A stretch of 64,000 bases of DNA, taken from NCBI GenBank assembly GCA_028994555.1, contig JARDVN010000001.1, positions 1,178,001 to 1,242,000 of the forward strand, read 5' to 3'. This document shows, piece by piece, positions 10,424 through 21,264 of the stretch (its first letter is position 1; each line of letters starts with the position of its first letter). The translations under genes were made by a program, and so were the position numbers. The notes beneath the pieces were generated by a model that saw nothing but the letters and a program-made list of their open reading frames with translations, had not been told where the DNA came from and searched no databases. Origin of the DNA: Citrobacter amalonaticus. Lineage in GTDB: Bacteria > Pseudomonadota > Gammaproteobacteria > Enterobacterales > Enterobacteriaceae.

Positions 10424-10829
10424 ATGGAATACCAGTTACATGGATTTATGATAGGTCGGGAAATATTTTTTGACATCAATGAGTCGAGAATTTTCAGGCT
10501 TCCGGTAAATAAAATGGACAGTGTTATTGCATTTGGCGGCGTTTTTTTTAACCGTACGATGCTACGGTTGTTCGTTTATCTTTTACTGAACGCCCGGACC
10601 CATTATGTTTCAAAAGATGAGTTACTCGTCAACATCTGGGAAAAAAATGAATTAAGTGCTTCCACACAACGTTTGTCCACGATGGTAAAAAAATCTCAAC
10701 AACAAATTATATTTGCTGGGGTTACCTCAGCATTCCATCGTCAGCGTAAAAGGAAGCGGATACATACTGGCACTGGATAATATTCAACCGCTCTACAGTG
10801 TGGTCGATGAGGCAGATTATCAAATATAG
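10424..10829 (+). pseudogene. Winged-helix (OmpR/ToxR-type DNA-binding) regulator, frameshifted
   Basis: The product resembles an OmpR/PhoB-type Trans_reg_C winged helix, as in CadC, MarT or ToxR. It has an N-terminal strand (GREIFFDINESRIFRL), the recognition helix region (STQRLSTMVKKSQQQ) and the wing hairpin VKGSGYILALDN. The first frame ends at 10780; the wing is read in the +1 frame to a TAG at 10827-10829. The shift is near TTCC at about 10734, not in a long homopolymer, so unlike the other frameshifts here it may be a genuine mutation. There is no membrane segment after the domain, so even when repaired it is a short DNA-binding protein of about 134 aa. An ATG at 10421 is an alternative start. 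Its target is unknown. Confidence 0.65.
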
Positions 10830-10887
10830 ATATCACTCAATCGGGTGTCAGCTTATTCCGTAGCGTGATGTCGCCTGCGGATTATTC

Positions 10888-10917
10888 CCCTGGTCGTCAA
10901 CGTCCAGGGTTTTTTTT
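10888..10917 (+). terminator. Rho-independent terminator
   Basis: CCCTGG (10888-10893) and CCAGGG (10904-10909) form a stem followed by eight T (10910-10917). It lies just downstream of the winged-helix regulator remnant. Confidence 0.8.
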
Positions 10918-11067
10918 CTGCGTCAGGCTGGGAAATGGCCGCCAGTATTAGGCGAATCTCCTGAACGCTTCAGGCATCTGACAAAATTTGACCATTTCCC
11001 CTGTTTGATCAAGGCAGCCGTAACATCCTCTCTGGCACTCTGTGGTTTTACGGCGAGGGAGGGTGCA

Positions 11068-11541
11068 ATGAACCGGTTTATCATGGCAGATGCGGCAAAG
11101 TGTATAGGCTGTCGTACCTGCGAAGTCGCCTGCGTGGTCTCGCATCAGGAAAATCAGGACTGTGCCGCGGTGTCTGCGGGATACTTTGTCTCACGCATTC
11201 GGGTCATTAAGGAAAATACCTTTACCACCGCCGTAGCCTGTCACCAGTGTGAAGACGCACCGTGCGCCAACGTCTGCCCGACACAGGCCATTCGCCGCGA
11301 CAGGGGACACATTTTTGTAGAGCAGACGCGCTGTATAGGCTGCAAAAGCTGCATGCTGGCGTGCCCGTTCGGCGCAATGAACGTCGTGACCCAAACTTCA
11401 CGCGTTCAGGCGGTGAAATGCGATCTCTGTTGGCATCGTGATACGGGACCAGCCTGCGTCGAGGCTTGCCCGACGGGGGCTTTGAATTGTCTGGATGCGG
11501 CGAGCGTGCAGCGTCAGCGCCTTCACGCTCAGCCTTTATAA
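11068..11541 (+). CDS. ysaA: 4Fe-4S ferredoxin-type electron-transfer protein YsaA
   Basis: This is a 157-aa polyferredoxin of the HycB/HydN/DmsB group. Four cysteine clusters are visible: CIGCRTCEVAC near the N-terminus, CHQCEDAPCANVCP, CIGCKSCMLACPFG, and CDLCWHRDTGPACVEACP. These could bind up to four [4Fe-4S] centres. No signal or membrane segment is present, so it is a soluble electron carrier. Its redox partner is unknown. I choose the ATG at 11068 (MNRFIMADAAKC), which follows a GGAGGG, over the in-frame ATG at 11005. The length matches E. coli YsaA. The frame is intact and it is convergent with avtA. Confidence 0.9.
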   Translation: MNRFIMADAAKCIGCRTCEVACVVSHQENQDCAAVSAGYFVSRIRVIKENTFTTAVACHQCEDAPCANVCPTQAIRRDRGHIFVEQTRCIGCKSCMLACPFGAMNVVTQTSRVQAVKCDLCWHRDTGPACVEACPTGALNCLDAASVQRQRLHAQPL

Positions 11542-11549
11542 CCACGTTA

Positions 11550-11569
11550 CCCGGCCAGCTCAGGCCGGG
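11550..11569. terminator. GC-rich hairpin between ysaA and avtA
   Basis: A perfect CCCGGCC / GGCCGGG stem with a 6-nt loop lies in the 34-bp gap between the converging genes. No T-tract is obvious on either strand, so its strength as a terminator is doubtful. Confidence 0.45.
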
Positions 11570-11575
11570 ACTACG

Positions 11576-12830
11576 TTACTGATTTTCCGCCCAGGCGCGT
11601 TCTACCTCTTCAGCCAGAATTTTCACCCCAGCTTCAATTTTCTGCGGATCGGGCACATAGTTCATGCGCATACACTGGTGCGTGTGCGGCCAGGGCTTGT
11701 CGAGTCCAGGGAAGAAGTAGTGTCCTGGCACCATCAATACACCACGCGCTTTCAAACGCTGGTAGAGCAACTCGGTGGTGATGGGCAGATCCTGGAACCA
11801 CAGCCAAAGGAAAATTGCCCCTTCAGGTTTGTGAATTAAGCAGCGATTTTCAGGTAAATAACGGCGGATGATCGCAATGGTTTGCTGAACGCGCTGAAAA
11901 TAGAACGGCTTGATAACCGTTTCTGACAGCCGCATCAGGTCGTTACGCTTGATCATCTCGCACATCATGGCCGGTCCAATCCCGCCAGGCGCAAGACTGA
12001 TGATGCCGTTCATATTGGCGATGGCGGTGATGATTTTTTCGTTGGCGATGATAATGCCGCAGCGCGAGCCGGGTAACCCCAGTTTGGAGAGGCTCATACA
12101 CAGGACAATGTTGGGATTCCACAACGGGCGCGCTTCGCTAAAAATAATGCTCGGGAACGGCACGCCATAGGCATTATCAATGACCAACGGAATACCGTGC
12201 TGGTTGGCAAGCGTATCGAGTTTTATCAGCTCTTCATCGGTGATAACATTCCCCGTCGGATTGGTGGGTCGTGAGACGCAGATCATCCCGGTCTCTTCGC
12301 CAATGTGCAGGTGTTCGAAGTCAACGTGATACTTGAACTGGCCCTCTGGCAGCAGCTCAATATTGGGACGCGCCGAAACGAATAAATCCTCTTCCAGCCC
12401 GGAATCCGCATAGCCGATATACTCCGGCGCGAGAGGGAAGAGTACCTTTTTTGGCGGTCCCGTCAGCGCGGCGGCCAGCAAAGAGGTTAAACAAGTAGAA
12501 AAATGCGCTCTGACTGCCGTTTGTTAGCGCAATATTCTGCGGTTCAATATCCCAACCCAGATTCTCACGCAGTAGCGAAGCGAGCGCGTCCAGCAGTTCG
12601 GTTTTCCCTTGCGGACCGTCATAATTGCATAGCGCATCAGTGAGTTTGCCGTTTTCCAGCATCTCTGTCAGGAGCGTTTGGAAGTAATCCTGCATCGCCG
12701 GAATTTGCGCTGGATTACCACCGCCCAGCATGATTGCGCCTGGGGTGCGTAAGCCGTCGTTGAGGTCCTCCATCAGGCGGGTAATGCCTGAATGGCGGGT
12801 GAATTTGTCGCCAAAAAGTGAAAATGTCAT
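11576..12830 (-). CDS. avtA: Valine-pyruvate aminotransferase AvtA
   Basis: AvtA is a fold-type I PLP aminotransferase that interconverts valine + pyruvate and 2-ketoisovalerate + alanine. The N-terminal part shows LTNGSQSAFFYLFNLF, the central part the RPTNPTGNVITDEE signature, and the PLP lysine lies in MSLSKLGLPGSRCG. The repaired length is 417 aa, as in E. coli. The frame breaks at the T6 run 12447-12452 on the plus strand (AAAAAA in the coding strand); five bases give TAKKVLFPLAPEYIGY. ATG at 12830 (MTFSLFGDKF) is chosen over an in-frame upstream start at 12896. An artefact is likely. Confidence 0.94.
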
Positions 12831-12965
12831 AACGGATGGTCTGTCAAACGCTGAGTCGAAGGGGGTTACCTTAACGCTAGCACTGGCAGGGTGCAAATCG
12901 AGCTGAAACGACGGCTTTGACGTTTTATGCTTATAATTTTATTCAGGGTGGTGTTTTATTTTGCA

Positions 12966-12994
12966 GCGTCTGAGGCGCTTTGGCCATCAGACGC
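12966..12994. terminator. Hairpin between malS and avtA
   Basis: GCGTCTGA (12966-12973) pairs with TCAGACGC (12987-12994). It follows the malS stop on the minus strand and precedes avtA. The following sequence on the minus strand contains short T runs, so it may terminate malS. Confidence 0.5.
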
Positions 12995-13003
12995 CGGTTC
13001 AGG

Positions 13004-15037
13004 TTAACGTTGACCCGCCCAGATGACCATCACGGTGTCGTCACCGTGCTGGCGCACAAAACCGTACCCCTGCTTGAGCGAGAGCGTGGTTTGCTGCCCT
13101 GCGCCGATGGCCGGATGTCGCGCTCTGAACTGACCGAGGCGCTGCCAGTGGGCAACGTTGTCGGCTGACTTACCGCTGACATCCTGCCAGTTCATATCAG
13201 AGCGGGTGCCCTGTAGCGGGTCGGAACCAGTGGGGCCGAAAGGTCGTGCGGATTCATCGCCATAGAATATTTGCACGGCGCCGGGGGCTAACAGCAGCAA
13301 CTCAGCCGCCTTATCACCGCCTTCGCGGAACAGACGAGTATCGTGCGACGAGAGGTAGCTCAGCACATTGAACCCCTGTAACTTCTCCGCCATATGCTGC
13401 CAGACGAGATCCATACTCGCCAGGCAATCGACGGCTTTTGCGGCCTGCTCCTGATAGTCAAAGTTAATCATGGCGTCAAAGCCGTGGCGGTAGTAGTCGC
13501 TCTGCATCACGCCGTGTCCCCAGGCTTCACCGGTCATCCAGAACGGCTTATCGTCAAGCGCTTTGTCCGGATTCGCTTTTTTCCATTCCACCAGCGCTGC
13601 GCTGGCCTGCACTTTTAACTGTTGCCAGGCCGGAAGTTCGACGTGTTTCGCCGTGTCGACGCGAAATCCATCGACACCGTAATCGCGCACCCATTGACTC
13701 AGCCAGTGGGTCAGGTAATCCCGGGGCGTGTAGCCTTCAATGGCTTTCGCGCGCGTATCGGCTTTATGTTGGTAAAACACCGGCAGGCCCGATGGGGTGG
13801 TCGACTCGGTCTTTAGATCCGGTAGAAAAGCCAGCGACATCGTGAGATCGTCAAAGCCAGGGTTGTCGTAATCGCCAATGTCAGTGCGGATCCATGCTTC
13901 CCCCCCACCATTTTTCCCAGGCGACCTTATCGCTAAAGTTGATGTAATCATTGAAGCTGTGCCAGCTCTGCCCGGCGGCGGGTTTCCAGTCCGTCCAGCG
14001 CTCACCGAGCGTTTTTTTCAACTCATCGCCAGAAAGGTAGAGCGCGCCGAACTGATATTCCTGCATGTCCGCCAGCGTGGCGTAACCAGTATGGTTCATT
14101 ACAATATCAAAAAAGGATACGGATCCCGCGCTGGTGCGCGCCGTCAATCAGCGCGCGCAGGTCGGCTTCGCTGCCCATGTTGGCATCAAGGGTTGTCCAG
14201 TCCTGCGTGTAATAACCGTGATAGGCATAGTGCGGGAAGTCGCCTTTCGTGCCGCCGCCCACCCAGCCATGGATTTGTTCGAACGGCGCGCTTATCCACA
14301 GTGCATTCACCCCCCAGTTGCTGCAGATAATCCAGTTTGCCGGTCAGGCCACGCAAATCGCCTCCGTGAAACGTGCCGATTTCCTCCATACCGTCTTTAT
14401 GGCGACCATAACTCTGGTCATTGGAGGGATCGCCGTTTTCGAAGCGGTCGGTGAGCACAAAATAGACCGTGGCGTTGTGCCAGTCGAACGGCGCGGATGC
14501 GTTGGTCTGCGCCCGTTCCAGCAGTAGCAGGCCATTGCTGGCAGGTGCGGGTTGCAGCGTTATCCGTCCATTTTTCACCGTGGCGGTCTGTCCGCTGTAA
14601 AAATCACGTACCACGCTCCCTTCCGGGAAAGTCTGCGCGACCGCTATCGTCAGCGGCTTTCCATCCCACTTTGGACACTGGCGTACCACATTGGCGGTAG
14701 GTTCGGCCTCACGCGGCACCGTAATTATTAACGTTGGCGTGCCAGAGCGGGTATCGATTTCCAGCGTGTAACGGCCATCTTTGAACAGACGCCACTGCGG
14801 CGGAGTCCCTTCGCACGGGACGAGCGACAGCATCTGATTGAGTTTTATCGCGTTAGCCGGCTGCCAGCACTGTTGGTCAAAATTTAACGTTAAGGAACGA
14901 GTACCCTTCGTCAACTCAGCATGGCTGGTAAACTTACCCGTTCCTTCGGCGGTGAAGGTGGGGAAACCCTGAGAGGTCCATGTCGCGGCGCTCGTGATAG
15001 CGGGCAACAGCGCGAGAGCAATGGCGGCAAGCTTCAT
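13004..15037 (-). CDS. malS: Periplasmic alpha-amylase MalS
   Basis: MalS cuts long maltodextrins in the periplasm before uptake by the maltose system (GH13). It has a signal peptide (MKLAAIALALLPAITSAAT), an N-terminal accessory domain, then the GH13 barrel: VMNHTGY (region I), DGFRVDTAKHVE (region II with the nucleophile Asp), TGEAWGHG (region III with the acid/base Glu) and LSSHDT (region IV). The repaired length is 676 aa, identical to E. coli MalS. Three insertions break it: C6 at 14310-14315, A6 at 14109-14114 and C7 at 13900-13906. Three independent hits, each in a homopolymer, argue for sequence error. MalT-like boxes lie upstream. Confidence 0.92.
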
Positions 15038-15096
15038 TGTGCGGTCCTTTTTTGCGGCGATTTTAACCAGTTTGCCTGAGAACCTGCTGACAAAAC

Positions 15097-15139
15097 TCAT
15101 CCTTTGACCGCACTCAACGAGGATGAGGAATACGGATGA
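15097..15139. promoter_or_regulatory. Candidate MalT boxes upstream of malS
   Basis: MalT recognises a short box with core GGATGA or GGAGGA. Three copies of GGATGA lie close together 60-100 bp upstream of malS: 15097-15102 on the minus strand, and 15121-15126 and 15134-15139 on the plus strand, 13 bp apart. malS is a known member of the MalT regulon, so the site is plausible; exact use is inferred. Confidence 0.55.
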
Positions 15140-15354
15140 GTGATTTTGGGCAAAAAATAGCCTTATTTTGCGATAACCACCACAAATCTTTCGAATTAGT
15201 TCCTCGCGGAATAGTTTATGCGTGACATGGTTTCGGAATTGGCCTATTCCTTAGGGTGCTCTTGAACGCTATTTTTGATATGATTTGAGATTCAACTCTC
15301 AAAATTGTGAAAAATAAAAGGTGTTGGAATGATTCAATCCGACCAGGAGACCTA

Positions 15355-16179
15355 ATGATATTGACTCCCATACGACGATATGGGGCAATGATTCTTATGT
15401 TACTCACCATCGTATTTTCGGGTGAGGTGCTGGCAAAGACGCACACATCAACATCGAGTCAAAAGTCCCACGTAACCAAGACCAGTAATAAACAGGTAAG
15501 CAGTAAACAAGAGTATTCTCGCAATAGTGCAAAGAGCAGTTCACTTCCTGATTTGCGAAAATACCCTTCCGGAACACCAAGGAAAAAAGCGTTTCTCCGG
15601 ACGGTTATGCCTTATATTACCAGTCAAAATGCGGCGATCACTGCCGATCGTAACTGGCTGATCTCAAAGCAGTATCAGAATCGCTGGTCACCGACTGAGC
15701 GTAAGCGCATGAAAGATATTGCGACGCGCTACAAGGTGAAGTGGTCTGGCAACACCCGGAGTATTCCGTGGAATACGTTGCTGGAGCGCGTAGACATCAT
15801 CCCGACCAGTATGGTGGCGACGATGGCTGCGGCAGAAAGCGGTTGGGGTACCTCTAAGCTTGCGCGTAGCAATAACAACCTGTTCGGCATGAAGTGCGCG
15901 AAAGGAAGTTGTAACAATGCGCCAGGTAAAGTGAAAGGGTACTCTCAGTTTGACTCCGTTAAAGAGTCGGTCAGCGCCTATGTGATTAACCTGAACACGC
16001 ATCCGGCTTACGCCTCCTTCCGTAAATCGCGCGCGCAACTGCGCAAAGCGGATCAGGAAGTAACGGCGACGGCGATGATTCATAAGCTGAAGGGTTATTC
16101 AACAAAGGGGCAGAGTTACAACAACTATCTGTTCGCGATGTACCAGGATAACCAGCGATTAATCGCAGCCCATATGTAA
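15355..16179 (+). CDS. bax: Bax protein, glucosaminidase-like (Flg hydrolase fold)
   Basis: Bax is a 274-aa exported protein of the beta-N-acetylglucosaminidase (Pfam Glucosaminidase) family, probably acting on peptidoglycan. It has an N-terminal hydrophobic signal (MILMLLTIVFSGEVLA), a Ser/Lys-rich linker, then the catalytic domain with MVATMAAAESGWGTSKLA, whose Glu is the expected catalytic acid, and NNNLFGMKC. I choose the ATG at 15355, 6 nt after AGGAG, and not the upstream in-frame ATG at 15307. The length equals E. coli Bax. It is divergent from malS and the frame is intact. Confidence 0.9.
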   Translation: MILTPIRRYGAMILMLLTIVFSGEVLAKTHTSTSSQKSHVTKTSNKQVSSKQEYSRNSAKSSSLPDLRKYPSGTPRKKAFLRTVMPYITSQNAAITADRNWLISKQYQNRWSPTERKRMKDIATRYKVKWSGNTRSIPWNTLLERVDIIPTSMVATMAAAESGWGTSKLARSNNNLFGMKCAKGSCNNAPGKVKGYSQFDSVKESVSAYVINLNTHPAYASFRKSRAQLRKADQEVTATAMIHKLKGYSTKGQSYNNYLFAMYQDNQRLIAAHM

Positions 16180-16185
16180 TCCCCG

Positions 16186-16212
16186 AACGCCTTCTGCAAA
16201 GAAGGCGTTTTT
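16186..16212 (+). terminator. Rho-independent terminator of bax
   Basis: AACGCCTTC (16186-16194), a 6-nt loop, then GAAGGCGTT (16201-16209) and a T-tract. It also lies beyond the xylR stop, so it may act for both converging genes. Confidence 0.8.
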
Positions 16213-16229
16213 GTTTCGGTCCTGGTGCA

Positions 16230-17408
16230 TCACACTAATACTTCACTGTTCAGATCGCGATACTCTTTTGGGGTCGTGTCGTACTCTTTCTTAAAGACGG
16301 AATAGAAATACTGCAGCGACGGATAACCGCACATCTGCGAGATTTCGTTGATCGACAGCGTCGTGGAAATCAACAGGCTGCGCGCTTTCTCCAGCTTTTC
16401 AGCGTGGATCACCGCGTGAATGGTCTCTCCCACTTCTTCTTTAAAGCGCTTTTCCAGATTGGAACGTGAAATCCCGACCGCATCCAGTACCTGATCTACC
16501 TTGATGCCTTTGCAGGCGTGGTTACGGATATAATGCATCGCCTGAATAACGGCGGGGTCGGAGAGGGAGCGGTAGTCTGTCGAACGGCGTTCAACGACGC
16601 GCACCGGAGGCACCAGAATACGCTGGAGCGGCAATTCCTCATTGGCCAGCAGGCGGTGCAGCAGCTTTGCCGCCTGATAGCCCATTTGCCTCGCGCCCTG
16701 AGCCACCGACGACAGCGCAACCCGTGACAGATAGCGGGTCAGTTCCTCATTATCAATACCAATGACGCACAACTTTTCGGGTACCGGAATATGCAGGTGC
16801 TCACAGACCTGAAGAACATGGCGGGCGCGGGCGTCAGTGACCGCGATAATACCCGTCTGCGGCGGCAGGGTTTGCAGCCAGTCCGCCAGTCGATTTTGCG
16901 CGTGTTGCCAGAGTTCAGGCGCGGTTTCCAGTCCCTGATACACCACGCCACGATACTTCTCCTCCGCAACTAACTGGCGGAAGGCATACTCGCGTTCCGC
17001 CGCCCAGCGCTTTCCGCTGGAGGCGGGCAGGCCGTAGAAGGCAAAACGATTAACGCCTTTTTCTTTCAGGTGCAGAAAGGCGCTCTCAACGAGCGCATGA
17101 TTATCAGTGGCAATGTAATGGACAGGAGGATAATTTTCCGCCAGATGATAGGAGCCTCCGACACCGACGATGGGCACATGCACATCCACTAACAACCGTG
17201 CGATCTCATCGTCGTCATAGTCAGCAATCACGCCGTCACCTAACCACTCTTTGATATTATCAATGCGGGCGCGAAAGTCCTCCTCGATGAAGATGTCCCA
17301 TTCGGATTGCGAGGCTTGTAGATATTCACCGACCCCTTCCACCACCTGACGGTCGTAGGCTTTATTGGCATTAAATAACAGGGTAATACGGTGACGTTTA
17401 TCAAACAT
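16230..17408 (-). CDS. xylR: Xylose operon activator XylR (AraC family)
   Basis: XylR activates the divergent xylAB and xylFGH promoters when it binds D-xylose. It has an N-terminal periplasmic-binding-protein-like sensor (about residues 1-275). The C-terminal AraC HTH pair has VGISRSNLEKRFKEEVG and STTLSINEISQMCGYPSLQYFYSVFKK split over the two helices. I choose the ATG at 17408 (MFDKRHRITLLFNA), giving 392 aa; an upstream ATG at 17426 adds six unlikely residues. It is followed by a bax-xylR intergenic hairpin and preceded by xylH. The frame is intact. Confidence 0.94.
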   Translation of the reverse strand: MFDKRHRITLLFNANKAYDRQVVEGVGEYLQASQSEWDIFIEEDFRARIDNIKEWLGDGVIADYDDDEIARLLVDVHVPIVGVGGSYHLAENYPPVHYIATDNHALVESAFLHLKEKGVNRFAFYGLPASSGKRWAAEREYAFRQLVAEEKYRGVVYQGLETAPELWQHAQNRLADWLQTLPPQTGIIAVTDARARHVLQVCEHLHIPVPEKLCVIGIDNEELTRYLSRVALSSVAQGARQMGYQAAKLLHRLLANEELPLQRILVPPVRVVERRSTDYRSLSDPAVIQAMHYIRNHACKGIKVDQVLDAVGISRSNLEKRFKEEVGETIHAVIHAEKLEKARSLLISTTLSINEISQMCGYPSLQYFYSVFKKEYDTTPKEYRDLNSEVLV

Positions 17409-17491
17409 GGTTCTGTCTCTGCTCACTCTTTCATAAACGACAATGCCGGACAGGAGTGACCGGCATAAAAATAGCCCTATTTTTCAGTAGA

Positions 17492-18673
17492 TCAGACGCG
17501 GCGTTTTGTCGCTGAATCCATCCATACTGCCAGCAACAGAATCGCGCCCTTCACGATATACTGCCAGAACGTTGGGACATCCATCATACTCATTCCGTTA
17601 TCCAGAGAAGCCATAATAAATGCGCCCATCACTGCGCCGGCAACGCTACCGATGCCACCCGCCAGGCTGGTTCCGCCAATGACACAGGCGGCAATGGCAT
17701 CCAGTTCGGCGATGTTTCCCGCAGAAGGCGAGCCGGCACCGAGACGCGAACTGAGGATCAACCCGGCAATCGCCACCATCAGACCATTGATGGCGAACAC
17801 TGCCAGTTTGGTCCGCGCGACGTTAATGCCGGAAAGACGGGCGGCCTCCAGATTGCCCCCGATGGCGTAAATACGCCGGCCAAATGCCGTTCGTGTCGCC
17901 ATAAACATCCCCGCGAGCAGCAAAAATACCAGCAGCAGAACAGGTGTCGGCACACCGCGATAATCATTCAGCAGCCAGATGGCGCCTAACACAATAACGG
18001 CAGTTAATGCCTGGCGGCCCACTACGCTGGTTGACGCCGGGGCGTCAAGACCCAAAGACTGCCGGCGCATGCGCCCGCGCCACTGCCAGCCGATAAACGC
18101 CATCAAACCGATCGCGCCGAGGGTAAAGCCCAATCCATTGGATAAGTAGCTTTGCCCAATCTGCGACATGGCAGAACTGGTCGGCGATACGGTTGTACCA
18201 TTGGTGATGCCGATGAGGATACCGCGAAACGCCAGCATCCCGGCCAGAGTCACAATAAATGAAGGAACTTTGCGGTAAGCGACCCACCAGCCATTCCAGG
18301 CGCCGAGCAGCAATCCCAGCGCCAGCGTGACGATAATGGTAAACGGCAGCGGCCAGCCCAGCCAAACGTCGCAGATAGCCGCGACGCCGCCCAGCAGCCC
18401 CATCATCGAACCGACGGAGAGATCGATTTCCGCTGAGATGATGACAAACACCATACCGACCGCCAGGATCCCCGTAATCGCGGTCTGGCGAAGCAGGTTA
18501 GAGACGTTACGTGCGCTGAGATACGCACCGTCCGTGGTCCAGGTAAAGAACAGCATGATCACGATGATGGCCGCGATCATCACGAACACCTGTAGATTCA
18601 GCGATTTAATCCCAGGAAAAACGCCCGTCAGTGGGGCGGTGAGTTTAGCTTCAGACGGATTGTTTTTCGACAT
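17492..18673 (-). CDS. xylH: D-xylose ABC transporter permease XylH
   Basis: XylH is the membrane-spanning subunit of the high-affinity XylFGH xylose importer (393 aa, same as E. coli). It has about ten hydrophobic segments and the conserved [15 protein letters not shown] and [19 protein letters not shown] motifs of the RbsC/AraH class, the latter forming the coupling region for the ATPase. It starts 23 bp inside the end of xylG (translational coupling) and is the last gene of xylFGH; xylR follows 83 bp downstream with its own promoter presumed. The frame is intact. Confidence 0.95.
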   Translation of the reverse strand: MSKNNPSEAKLTAPLTGVFPGIKSLNLQVFVMIAAIIVIMLFFTWTTDGAYLSARNVSNLLRQTAITGILAVGMVFVIISAEIDLSVGSMMGLLGGVAAICDVWLGWPLPFTIIVTLALGLLLGAWNGWWVAYRKVPSFIVTLAGMLAFRGILIGITNGTTVSPTSSAMSQIGQSYLSNGLGFTLGAIGLMAFIGWQWRGRMRRQSLGLDAPASTSVVGRQALTAVIVLGAIWLLNDYRGVPTPVLLLVFLLLAGMFMATRTAFGRRIYAIGGNLEAARLSGINVARTKLAVFAINGLMVAIAGLILSSRLGAGSPSAGNIAELDAIAACVIGGTSLAGGIGSVAGAVMGAFIMASLDNGMSMMDVPTFWQYIVKGAILLLAVWMDSATKRRV

Positions 18674-20192
18674 GTTGTTCGCTCCTCAAAGCGGCTTCCA
18701 TCACCTGCTCTTGCGTCAGATTATGATTGACCAGGTTGGCTTTCAGTTTTCCTTCATGCATCACCAGAATACGGTCGCTGAGCCCTAACACTTCGGGCAA
18801 TTCCGACGAGATGACGATCACGGCGATACCCTGCTGAACGAGCTGGTTAATGAGTTTGTAGATTTCATATTTCGCGCCGATATCAATGCCCCGGGTAGGC
18901 TCATCGAGGATGAGAATTTGCGGGTTGAGCAACAGGCAGCGCGCCAGAATGGCTTTTTGCTGGTTCCCACCGCTCAGACGTCCGATCGCCAGCTCCGGAG
19001 AGGAGGTTTTGACTTTCAGGCGTTGCAGGGATTCCAGAATGCATTTGTATTCGGCGGCATCGTCTAACTGGCTTACCTTGCCAGTGAACTGATCAAGCGC
19101 GGCGAGGGTAATGTTTTTCCCCACCGCCATAACTGGCACAATGCCATCGCGTTTACGGTCCTCCGGGACCATGGCGATCCCGTGAGCAATAGCCTGCTGA
19201 CAGTTGCGGATGTTGACGGACTGGCCGTCAATCACCACTTCTCCTTCCCAACGTCCGGGCCAGACGCCAAACAGACACTGGACAAGCTCCGTGCGCCCTG
19301 CGCCTACCAGACCGGCAATACCCAGGATTTCGCCGCGCTTTAGTGAGAAGGAAACGTCATTCACGCGCCGGATATGACGATTGACGGGATGCCAGGCGGT
19401 GAGATGCTCAACGCGTAAAATTTCTTCACCTGCGGTGTGTGGTTCGCTGGGGTAGAGCGCGGTGAGCTCGCGACCCACCATCATGGTGATGATATCGTCT
19501 TCGCTCATGCCAGCCGCCTCGCGGGTACCAATATGCTTGCCATCACGGATCACGCAGATCGTGTCGGAAATGGCTTTCACTTCGTTCAGCTTGTGTGAAA
19601 TGTAGATGCAGGCGATATCGTGCTGTTGCAGATCGCGAATGATCTCCAGCAGCACGGTTGTTTCCTGTTCGGTGAGTGACGCTGTCGGTTCATCCAGAAT
19701 CAGCAGGCGCACCTGTTTATTCAGCGCTTTCGCAATTTCAACCAGCTGTTGCTGACCAAGGCCCAGCTCACCCACCCGGGTATCGGGAGAAATCGCCAGA
19801 CTGACCTGCCTGAGCAATTTTTGGCAGCGCAGGGTCATCATGTCGTAATCAAGCACACCATGACGGTTTATTTCACTTCCGAGGAAAATATTCTCCAGCA
19901 CGGTTAAATGTTTAACCAGCGCTAACTCCTGATGGATGATGGCAATCCCTTTGCGTTCGGTATCACGAATATGGTTGGCCTGCAGCGTTTCTCCCGCAAA
20001 AACAATTTCACCTTCATAACTGCCATAGGGATAAATACCGCACAGTACTTTCATCAGCGTCGATTTACCTGAGCCATTCTCGCCGCATAATGAAATAATT
20101 TCACCGGCATTCAGTCTGAGGCTGACGTTATCAATCGCCTTGACGACACCGAAGGTTTTGGTGATGTTCTTCATTTCAAGTAGACAGGACAT
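18651..20192 (-). CDS. xylG: D-xylose ABC transporter ATP-binding protein XylG
   Basis: XylG is a tandem ATPase of the sugar (CUT2) class, 513 aa. The first domain has Walker [10 protein letters not shown] (about residues 37-45), signature LGLGQQQ and Walker [12 protein letters not shown]. The second has the degenerate Walker [10 protein letters not shown], signature LSGGNQQK and Walker [12 protein letters not shown]. It energises XylH for xylose import at the inner face of the membrane. The ATG at 20192 follows the xylF stop by 78 bp. The frame is intact. Confidence 0.95.
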   Translation of the reverse strand: MSCLLEMKNITKTFGVVKAIDNVSLRLNAGEIISLCGENGSGKSTLMKVLCGIYPYGSYEGEIVFAGETLQANHIRDTERKGIAIIHQELALVKHLTVLENIFLGSEINRHGVLDYDMMTLRCQKLLRQVSLAISPDTRVGELGLGQQQLVEIAKALNKQVRLLILDEPTASLTEQETTVLLEIIRDLQQHDIACIYISHKLNEVKAISDTICVIRDGKHIGTREAAGMSEDDIITMMVGRELTALYPSEPHTAGEEILRVEHLTAWHPVNRHIRRVNDVSFSLKRGEILGIAGLVGAGRTELVQCLFGVWPGRWEGEVVIDGQSVNIRNCQQAIAHGIAMVPEDRKRDGIVPVMAVGKNITLAALDQFTGKVSQLDDAAEYKCILESLQRLKVKTSSPELAIGRLSGGNQQKAILARCLLLNPQILILDEPTRGIDIGAKYEIYKLINQLVQQGIAVIVISSELPEVLGLSDRILVMHEGKLKANLVNHNLTQEQVMEAALRSEQHVEKQSV

Positions 20193-20270
20193 AGCGACTC
20201 CGCAGTAGCCAATGAGAGAACCGGGCGTAGTGGGAAATGCGCGCCCTCAGCGGTTGCCAGGGCGCAGCGC

Positions 20271-21264
20271 TTACAGTTCGCTCTGCTTATGGAATCCGTC
20301 TTTAATCACGGTCTCATTGATGTTGTTTTTATTAACGTCAATTGGCGTCAATAAGCGGGAGGGAACATCTTTCAGACCGTTGTTTAACGTGGCGTCGGCT
20401 TTTGGTTGCTGTCCGTTGCCCAGTTCAACGGCGATTTCGGCGGCGGTATTGGCCAGCAGCGTAATCGGTTTATAAACGGTCATTGTTTGTGTTCCCGCGA
20501 CAATGCGCTTAATTCCCGCCAGGTCAGCATCCTGGCCTGAAATTGCCACTTTCCCTGAAAGCCCCTGCGCACTGAGCGCCTGAACCGCTCCGCCTGCCGT
20601 CGCGTCATTGGAGGCGACAACGGCATCAATGTTGTTATTGTTTGCGGTCAAGGCATTTTCCATAATTTTCAACGCATTTTCCGGCAGCCAGCCGTCTACC
20701 CACTGATCGCCAACCACTTTTATTTTCCCGGAATCGATATAGGGTTTTAAGACTTTCATCTGTCCGGCGCGGAAGAGTTTAGCGTTATTATCTACGGGGG
20801 GAACCGCCCATCAGAAAATAATTCCCCTGAGGAACGCGCTCAACTAATGCCTGGGCCTGTAATTCGCCGACCTTTTCGTTATCAAATGAAATATAAAAAT
20901 CGATGTCAGCATCATTGATCATACGGTCGTAAGCTAAAACTTTAATACCTTCCTGTTTCGCCTCTTTGACTACGTTACTTAATACTTGTCCGTTATAAGG
21001 AATAATGACAAGGACATCCACTCCTCGGTTGATCATATTTTCAATCTGCGACATCTGGGTTTCTTCATTCCCATTCGCGGACTGGACAAAGACTTTTGCA
21101 CCAAGAGATTCAGCCTTACTGACGAAAATATCGCGATCTTTCTGCCAGCGCTCGAGCCGCAGGTCATCAATCGCCATGCCGATTTTTATTTCTTTGGCAT
21201 GTCCTGCTACGCTGGTAAGCAAAAGGGAGGTACAGATGGTGAGTAAGAGATTCTTCATCTTCAT
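20271..21264 (-). CDS. xylF: D-xylose-binding periplasmic protein XylF
   Basis: XylF captures xylose in the periplasm for XylGH. It has a signal peptide (MKMKNLLLTICTSLLLTSVAGHA, cleaved after AGHA). The mature part is a type I periplasmic-binding fold with VQSANGNEETQMSQIENMI and VVASNDATAGGAVQAL. The repaired length is 330 aa, as in E. coli. The frame breaks at the G6 run 20796-20801; five bases give MGGSPVDNNAKLFRAG. The start is the ATG at 21264; an in-frame ATG upstream adds an unlikely leucine-rich stretch. It is the first gene of xylFGH, with the shared xylF-xylA control region upstream. Confidence 0.94.
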
